From: Desulfuromonadales bacterium
Lineage (GTDB): Bacteria > Desulfobacterota > Desulfuromonadia > Geobacterales > Pseudopelobacteraceae
Direction of reading: 5' to 3'
Assembly (NCBI GenBank): GCA_013377095.1
Contig: JACAAY010000022.1
Location: 1-54,906 of the forward strand
DNA length: 54,906 nt
Positions 50,442 through 54,906 of the stretch are shown piece by piece (the stretch's first letter is position 1; each line of letters begins with the position of its first letter). The translations under genes and the position numbers were made by a program. The notes below the pieces were generated by a model that worked only from the letters and a program-made list of their open reading frames with translations, was not told where the DNA came from and did no database searches.

Positions 50442-50975
50442 TCAGCCTGATGAGCAATACAAAGACTTTAGAAACAGCGCGAACAGATCCCCAACAAAAA
50501 GAAGATTCCCGGAAAGCTGATGATCTCCCCTGACCAGGTGCAACTCGACCTGGTGCTCTTGGGCAAATCTGATTGAATTGCCGGGTGGCACGATGTCGTC
50601 ATTCCAGCCATGGACGATGACCGTTTTTACGCAGCAGGGCACCGGCTTGTGGCAGGCGTATCCGGACAGATACAGGGCGGGCGCCATCAGAAACAGACCA
50701 GCCGGCCGGATATTTTCGGAAGCCACGGTCGCCACATAGGCCCCCATGCTCGAACCGACCAGGATCGGGCTTCTGCATCCACTCCGGGAGACCCTGTCCA
50801 GAAGCCGCGCAACCCGATCATCCGGATCAGGCAGATCGGTATAATCGATGCTTTCGACACCGAATTTCCGTTCGGAAGCAATGGCTGCAAGGGCCGTTAT
50901 CTTGGTTCCCCACGGTCCGCTCTCCTTGCCATGGGAAAAAAAGACCGTGGAACTTCCCGTCATCCGGTTCTTCAT
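50442..50975 (-). CDS. Alpha/beta hydrolase (YqiA/RBBP9-like)
   Basis: A 177-residue small hydrolase. It has FFSHGKESGPWGTKITALAAIASERKFGVESIDYTDL, nucleophile elbow GSSMGAYVA (Ser about 81), FLMAPALYL, acid D in HGWNDDIVPP (about 131) and His in RGDHQLSG (about 152). This fits the short YqiA/UPF0227-like esterases; substrate unknown. ATG 50975 with AAAGGACTTGTG is preferred. It is 46 bp downstream of the VWA gene on the same strand. Confidence 0.82.
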   Translation of the reverse strand: MKNRMTGSSTVFFSHGKESGPWGTKITALAAIASERKFGVESIDYTDLPDPDDRVARLLDRVSRSGCRSPILVGSSMGAYVATVASENIRPAGLFLMAPALYLSGYACHKPVPCCVKTVIVHGWNDDIVPPGNSIRFAQEHQVELHLVRGDHQLSGNLLFVGDLFALFLKSLYCSSG

Positions 50976-51020
50976 CACAAGTCCTTTCAAGACAGCAAAA
51001 TAACAAGCTAAAAAAACTAT

Positions 51021-52211
51021 TCATCGCCTGGTGAGATGGCGAACCGCCTTTTCCAACCCATCCAGGTTGAGCTCAAACATGGGTATGACCTGCCGGATCG
51101 TGGAGATGGTCTGCCCCTGTTCCCAGAGGGAAGGCGACAGGGGGTTGAGCCAGGCGACGTGTCGGAATGCCGATGCCAGTGCCTTCAGCCTCTCGATACT
51201 CGGCAGCTTCTGGCGGTATTCCAGGACAATGGAGCCGTCCACTTCCATCAGTTCCTCGGGCGCCATGCTGGCGTCTCCCACAAAGATCAGCCGGGTTTCA
51301 GGATCGCGCTTGACCAGATCCTCCACCGCCTCCGGCCGATGACGACGCTGCGGATCGCACCAGACCCGGTCCGCCACGGTATTGTGAAAATAGCGGATGG
51401 AAAGGTCCTTGAACTGGGAGCGGGCATGGTGGAACAGGCTCTTCACCGTTTCCACAAAGGGCTCCATGGACCATCCGCCATTGTCGATCAGCAGGAGCAC
51501 CTTGAGGCGGTCCTTCAGGCGGCGGTCAAAGACAATTTCGATTTCACCGGCGTTGCGCATGGTCTGGTAGATCGTCTTGTCCACGCTCACCTGGTCACGC
51601 GGTCCTTCCGGCAGCATATGCCGCAGTCGTTTCAGCGCCTCGCCCATCTGCCCCCGTGTTAGGGGAGCGGTGCGCGAGTAATCCCGGTAACGCCTTTCCA
51701 GAGCAACCTTGGTTGCGGAGCGGTTGCGTGATGCGCCGCCGATGCGCATGCCGCCCGGTCGGTAGCCCGAATGGCCGATGGGTGAGACCCCGCCGGTGCC
51801 AATCCATTTGCGGCCACCGTAATGGACCGCCTTCTGATCCTTGAGGCGGTCAAGAAGATACTGCTCCAGCTCTTTGGCGCTCAGACGCTGCAACTCCTTT
51901 TCGCTGAGTCCCAGTGCTTTGGCAAGCTCGGAAGGTATGCTCAGCCATGCTTCCAGCAAGGAGCGGGCCAGCTCCCCCAGTTCAATCCCCTCCAGCGGCA
52001 CCGGTTCCGCTCCGGCAAACTGCTCGGCAAAGACCTGATCATAGACATCGAAATCCCGCTCGCTCTTCACCAGAATGGAACGGGCCACACAGTAGAGGTC
52101 CTCCAGGGAAACAATCAATCCAAGACCGAGGGCCTTCTGGAGGTTGAAGAAGGCTGTCGGGGTCACCATCACCCCGTGTTCGCGCAGTGCATAGAAAAAG
52201 GGAATGAACAT
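51021..52211 (-). CDS. VWA/CoxE-like protein
   Basis: A 396-residue protein. The N-terminal part is helical (MFIPFFYALREHGVMVTPTAFFNLQKAL, a common start of CoxE-type proteins). It is followed by a basic Gly-rich region (GGRKWIGTGGVSPIGHSGYRPGGMRIGGAS). The von Willebrand A-like domain (about 225-390) contains VLLLIDNGGWSMEPFVETVKSLF, where the MIDAS DxSxS is changed to DNGGWS, then LIFVGDASMAPEEL and WLNPLSPSLWEQGQTIS. In the family it acts with a MoxR ATPase on metal-cofactor enzymes; no MoxR gene is in the window. ATG 52211 has GAGGAATGTC. Confidence 0.85.
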   Translation of the reverse strand: MFIPFFYALREHGVMVTPTAFFNLQKALGLGLIVSLEDLYCVARSILVKSERDFDVYDQVFAEQFAGAEPVPLEGIELGELARSLLEAWLSIPSELAKALGLSEKELQRLSAKELEQYLLDRLKDQKAVHYGGRKWIGTGGVSPIGHSGYRPGGMRIGGASRNRSATKVALERRYRDYSRTAPLTRGQMGEALKRLRHMLPEGPRDQVSVDKTIYQTMRNAGEIEIVFDRRLKDRLKVLLLIDNGGWSMEPFVETVKSLFHHARSQFKDLSIRYFHNTVADRVWCDPQRRHRPEAVEDLVKRDPETRLIFVGDASMAPEELMEVDGSIVLEYRQKLPSIERLKALASAFRHVAWLNPLSPSLWEQGQTISTIRQVIPMFELNLDGLEKAVRHLTRR

Positions 52212-52388
52212 GACATTCCTCACAATGGTCACGAAAAGAAACCCTTGCAACGCTTTGCTTGCGTCAGACTTTATATTCTAAATTATACCTCTCTCACCAC
52301 CTGAAGTGTTAAGGGGATTTATTCGTTGGAGTCGATCCGTGACAGAAAAAATTTGGGGGCTGGCTCGCGTGAAACAAGTATGGAGAAC

Positions 52389-52432
52389 ACAACCAACAAT
52401 GGCAACTCCGGAGAGTTGCCATTGTTGGTTGT
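52389..52432. terminator. 20-bp inverted repeat after glmS
   Basis: Arms 52389-52408 and 52413-52432 are perfectly complementary with loop CGGA. It begins 19 bp after the glmS stop on the minus strand and also faces the promoter region of the VWA gene. It has no clean T-run, but is the only terminator candidate. Confidence 0.65.
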
Positions 52433-52451
52433 TGCATGTTCGCGGACCAGC

Positions 52452-54281
52452 CTACTCCACGGTCACCGATTTTGCCAGATTGCGCGGCTGGTCAACATCG
52501 GTCCCCTTCAGCACGGCCACGTGGTAAGCCAGCAGCTGCAGCGGAACCGAGAGCAGCAGCGGATCCAGGTCCTCATCCAGACTGGGAATCTCGATCACAT
52601 CCTCGGCCCGGCCGCGCACCTCGTCATCCCCCTCGCTGCAGAGCGCGATCACCCTCCCGCTACGGGCAATGACCTCCTCCATGTTGGAGAGGGTTTTCTC
52701 ATAGGCGCTGTTGCGCGGCACCAGCACCACCACCGGCACATCCTCGTCGATCAGGGCAATGGGGCCATGTTTCATCTCGCCGGCCGGGTACCCCTCGGCG
52801 TGAATATAGGAGATTTCCTTCAGCTTGAGCGCCCCTTCCAGGGCGATGGGAAAGTTCTTGCCGCGCCCGAGGAAGAGGAAATCGCGCGCGTTCATGTATT
52901 TGCGGGCAATCTTCTCGGTTACGCCGTTCAGCTTGAGCGCCTCCTCCAGCATGGCCGGTACCCGCTTGAGCGAGGCGATCATACGTTGCCCATTGGCGAT
53001 ATCGACACGGCCAATGGCACGTCCCATGTGGATAGTGAACAGATACAGGGCCGTCAGCTGGGTGACAAAGGCCTTGGTGGATGCCACGCCGATCTCGGGG
53101 CCGGCATGGGTGTAGATCACGCTACCTGCCTCGCGGGCGATGGAGGAGTCCACCACGTTGCAGATGGCCGTGACCATGGCGCCCCGCGATTTGGCTTCCC
53201 TCAGGGCCGCCAGGGTATCGGCAGTTTCTCCGGACTGGGAGATGACCATCATCAGGGTGCTGGCATCGATAACCGGGTTGCGGTAGCGGAATTCGGAGGC
53301 GATATCCACCTCCACCGGTATGCGGCAGTACCCCTCCAGATAAAATTTGCCCAGCAGGGCGGCATGCCAGGAGGTTCCACAGGCTACGATCACGATGCGC
53401 TTGACGTCAGCCAACTGCTGATCGCTGAAATTCAGATCCCCCAGGTACACATCGCCCGAATCCTCAAGCAATCGCCCGGCAATGGTATCGCGAACGGCGC
53501 GGGGCTGTTCGTGAATCTCCTTGAGCATGAAATGCTTGTAACCACCTTTTTCAGCCATCAGCGGCGACCAGTCGATGTGACGCGCCTTCTTGTCCAGTAT
53601 AGCGCCGGCAATGGTGGAAAACTCCGCTGCACCGTTTCGGAAGACAACCATCTCGCCATCTTCCATGAAGACCATCTCGCGGGTGTGAGCCAGGATAGCG
53701 GGAATGTCGGAGGCAACGAAGAACTCATGCTCGCCCAGACCAACCACCATGGGAGACCCCAGTTTAGCGGCGATCAGGGTGCCAGGCTCCAGCTCGTTAA
53801 GAATGCAGACCGCATAGGCGCCCACCAGGCGCGCCAGGGCTGACCTGACAGCCTTTTCGAAGTCCGGCTCCCTGGTGAGAGTGTCCTCGATCAGGTGGGA
53901 AATGACCTCGGTGTCTGTCTCGCTTCTGAAGGTGTGACCGGCTTTTTTGAGCTCCTCGCGAAGCTGCAGGTAGTTTTCGATGATACCGTTGTGCACCACA
54001 ATGATCGAACCGGCCTTGTGGGGATGGGCATTGATCTCTGAAGGGCGTCCATGGGTGGCCCAGCGGGTGTGGCCGATGCCGATGGAGCCGAACAACGGCT
54101 GGTCGCGCAGCAGCTTTTCAAGATTGATCAGCTTCCCCTCGCTACGACGAGTGGATGATGCACCATCGGTCAGGGTGGCGATGCCGGCCGAATCATAGCC
54201 CCGGTACTCCAGTTTTTTCAATCCTTCCAGGATGATGGGGGTGGCTTCCTGGCCGCCAATATATCCGACAATTCCGCACAT
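52452..54281 (-). CDS. glmS: Glutamine--fructose-6-phosphate aminotransferase (isomerising)
   Basis: A 609-residue enzyme that makes glucosamine-6-phosphate for peptidoglycan and LPS. The N-terminal Ntn glutaminase domain begins after the initiator Met with catalytic Cys2 ([10 protein letters not shown]); [23 protein letters not shown] and [13 protein letters not shown] follow. Two SIS isomerase domains are at about 285-420 ([34 protein letters not shown]) and about 455-600 ([42 protein letters not shown]), ending [14 protein letters not shown] 54281 has GGAGGAAAACATCT. No glmS ribozyme-like sequence was recognised upstream. Confidence 0.97.
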   Translation of the reverse strand: MCGIVGYIGGQEATPIILEGLKKLEYRGYDSAGIATLTDGASSTRRSEGKLINLEKLLRDQPLFGSIGIGHTRWATHGRPSEINAHPHKAGSIIVVHNGIIENYLQLREELKKAGHTFRSETDTEVISHLIEDTLTREPDFEKAVRSALARLVGAYAVCILNELEPGTLIAAKLGSPMVVGLGEHEFFVASDIPAILAHTREMVFMEDGEMVVFRNGAAEFSTIAGAILDKKARHIDWSPLMAEKGGYKHFMLKEIHEQPRAVRDTIAGRLLEDSGDVYLGDLNFSDQQLADVKRIVIVACGTSWHAALLGKFYLEGYCRIPVEVDIASEFRYRNPVIDASTLMMVISQSGETADTLAALREAKSRGAMVTAICNVVDSSIAREAGSVIYTHAGPEIGVASTKAFVTQLTALYLFTIHMGRAIGRVDIANGQRMIASLKRVPAMLEEALKLNGVTEKIARKYMNARDFLFLGRGKNFPIALEGALKLKEISYIHAEGYPAGEMKHGPIALIDEDVPVVVLVPRNSAYEKTLSNMEEVIARSGRVIALCSEGDDEVRGRAEDVIEIPSLDEDLDPLLLSVPLQLLAYHVAVLKGTDVDQPRNLAKSVTVE

Positions 54282-54345
54282 AGATGTTTTCCTCCGGGCG
54301 TATTATTCTGTTTCGCTCAAAACGCGATTGGTTTTTCCGATACTT

Positions 54346-54828
54346 TTATCTGCTGTTCAGGCTCGGCACCTGCACCACCAGCAGGAACAGACCGAGCCGG
54401 ACCAGCATTTCCGAGAACTGCTGATAATCCACCGGCTTGGTGACGTAACAACTGCAGCCCAACGCATAGCAGTTCTGTATTTCGCGGGGATCATCGGTGG
54501 TGGTCAGCATGATCACCGGCATATTCTTTAACTGGGGATCGGCCTTGATCTGGCGGAGCACTTCCACGCCACCCACTTTCGGCATGCGGATATCAAGCAG
54601 CAGCATATAGGCGCGGCCCTCAACCCTGCGGGGAACATCTGGCGAGCACTCTCCGGAAGTTGGTGCCGATGCACCAAAGAAAAAATCCAGCGTTTCCTGG
54701 CCATTGCGAAAACGTATGATCGGATTGGTGATTCCCGCTTCCAGCAGATTGTCACTGATCAGTTCCGCGTGTCCGTCATCATCCTCGGCAATCAGGATAG
54801 TGACCTTTTTACTGTTCCCGAATTCCAT
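54346..54828 (-). CDS. Single-domain response regulator (Rcp1-like)
   Basis: A 160-residue CheY-like receiver of the longer Rcp1 type, with an extra loop (FFFGASAPTSGECSPDVPRRVEG, 49-71) before the phospho-acceptor strand MLLLDIRMPKVGG (D79). Acidic residues E15/D16/D17 and K about 129 (YVTKPVDYQQF) complete the site. There is no output domain. These usually receive phosphate from a phytochrome-like or hybrid kinase outside the operon. ATG 54828 follows AGGGGGCGGGGC; an in-frame ATG at 54870 is an alternative. Confidence 0.87.
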   Translation of the reverse strand: MEFGNSKKVTILIAEDDDGHAELISDNLLEAGITNPIIRFRNGQETLDFFFGASAPTSGECSPDVPRRVEGRAYMLLLDIRMPKVGGVEVLRQIKADPQLKNMPVIMLTTTDDPREIQNCYALGCSCYVTKPVDYQQFSEMLVRLGLFLLVVQVPSLNSR

Positions 54829-54906
54829 GCCCCGCCCCCTGACATTCAGTAACGTTATGTCAAACTCCATAACGTCATTCTCTGTTTTTCTGTTTTATTT
54901 TCAGCC

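Noticed and set aside
54282..54345. Possible glmS ribozyme leader
   Set aside because: The short leader before glmS has none of the pseudoknot core and is too small for the ribozyme.
1..54906. tRNA and rRNA genes
   Set aside because: All intergenic stretches were read for tRNA-like arms and conserved rRNA words; none found.

Overview
The window looks like the chromosome of an anaerobic member of the Geobacterales (Geobacter, Trichlorobacter or Pelobacter type). The signs are a single-chain pyruvate:ferredoxin oxidoreductase, an acetate/succinate-type CoA-transferase, a UbiD/UbiA/UbiX cluster of the futalosine menaquinone type, a small SRP RNA-dnaX-ybaB-recR block, and a periplasmic flavoprotein with a seven-haem cytochrome. 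No search was run, so genus and species are inference.

Layout. 1-1.6 kb: a hybrid histidine kinase whose GAF domain is cut off upstream. 1.9-6.6 kb: a heat-shock cluster. Three Hsp20 genes, a CbpA-type DnaJ, CbpM and a PDZ remnant lie on the minus strand. A plus-strand Hsp20 fragment lies between them, and a divergent sigma-32 gene has a CIRCE operator on its promoter. 6.9-10 kb: SRP RNA, dnaX, ybaB, recR. 10-18 kb: nifJ, a YeeZ-like epimerase, a probable small RNA with a C-rich terminator loop, folK, a YHS protein, transaldolase and glgA. 18-24 kb: ubiD-like, mqnP-like and ubiX genes, a cytidylate-kinase-like protein, a Dabb protein and a CoA-transferase. 24-29 kb: xerC, a lipoprotein, a homocysteine methyltransferase/MTHFR fusion, DedA and PgeF (YfiH).

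29.7-38.2 kb: the most distinctive region. comM is split by an AT-rich integrative element of 8,534 bp. Joining the flanks at a shared CT inside TGCT restores the comM frame exactly. Joining the element's two ends gives an attP with a perfect 8+8 dyad around the same CT. The element carries a large serine integrase next to attR, a minimal tyrosine recombinase, a Rep_trans-like protein, a BRO-N protein, small CXXC and charged proteins, a HAF-repeat protein with a VPxPAAxWL-type C-terminal anchor, and a lipoprotein. It also has several strong inverted repeats.

39-46.6 kb: a decayed sensor-kinase pseudogene, then an intact PAS kinase/NarL regulator pair. These are followed by a co-directional set: exported FAD flavoprotein, outer-membrane MetA-family protein, seven-haem cytochrome c and MFS transporter. 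The set resembles a periplasmic enoate (methacrylate-type) reductase respiratory system. 46.7-54.9 kb: a UPF0182 membrane protein, a DUF1653 protein, a small DUF3553-like protein, an alpha/beta hydrolase, a VWA/CoxE-like protein, glmS and a single-domain response regulator.
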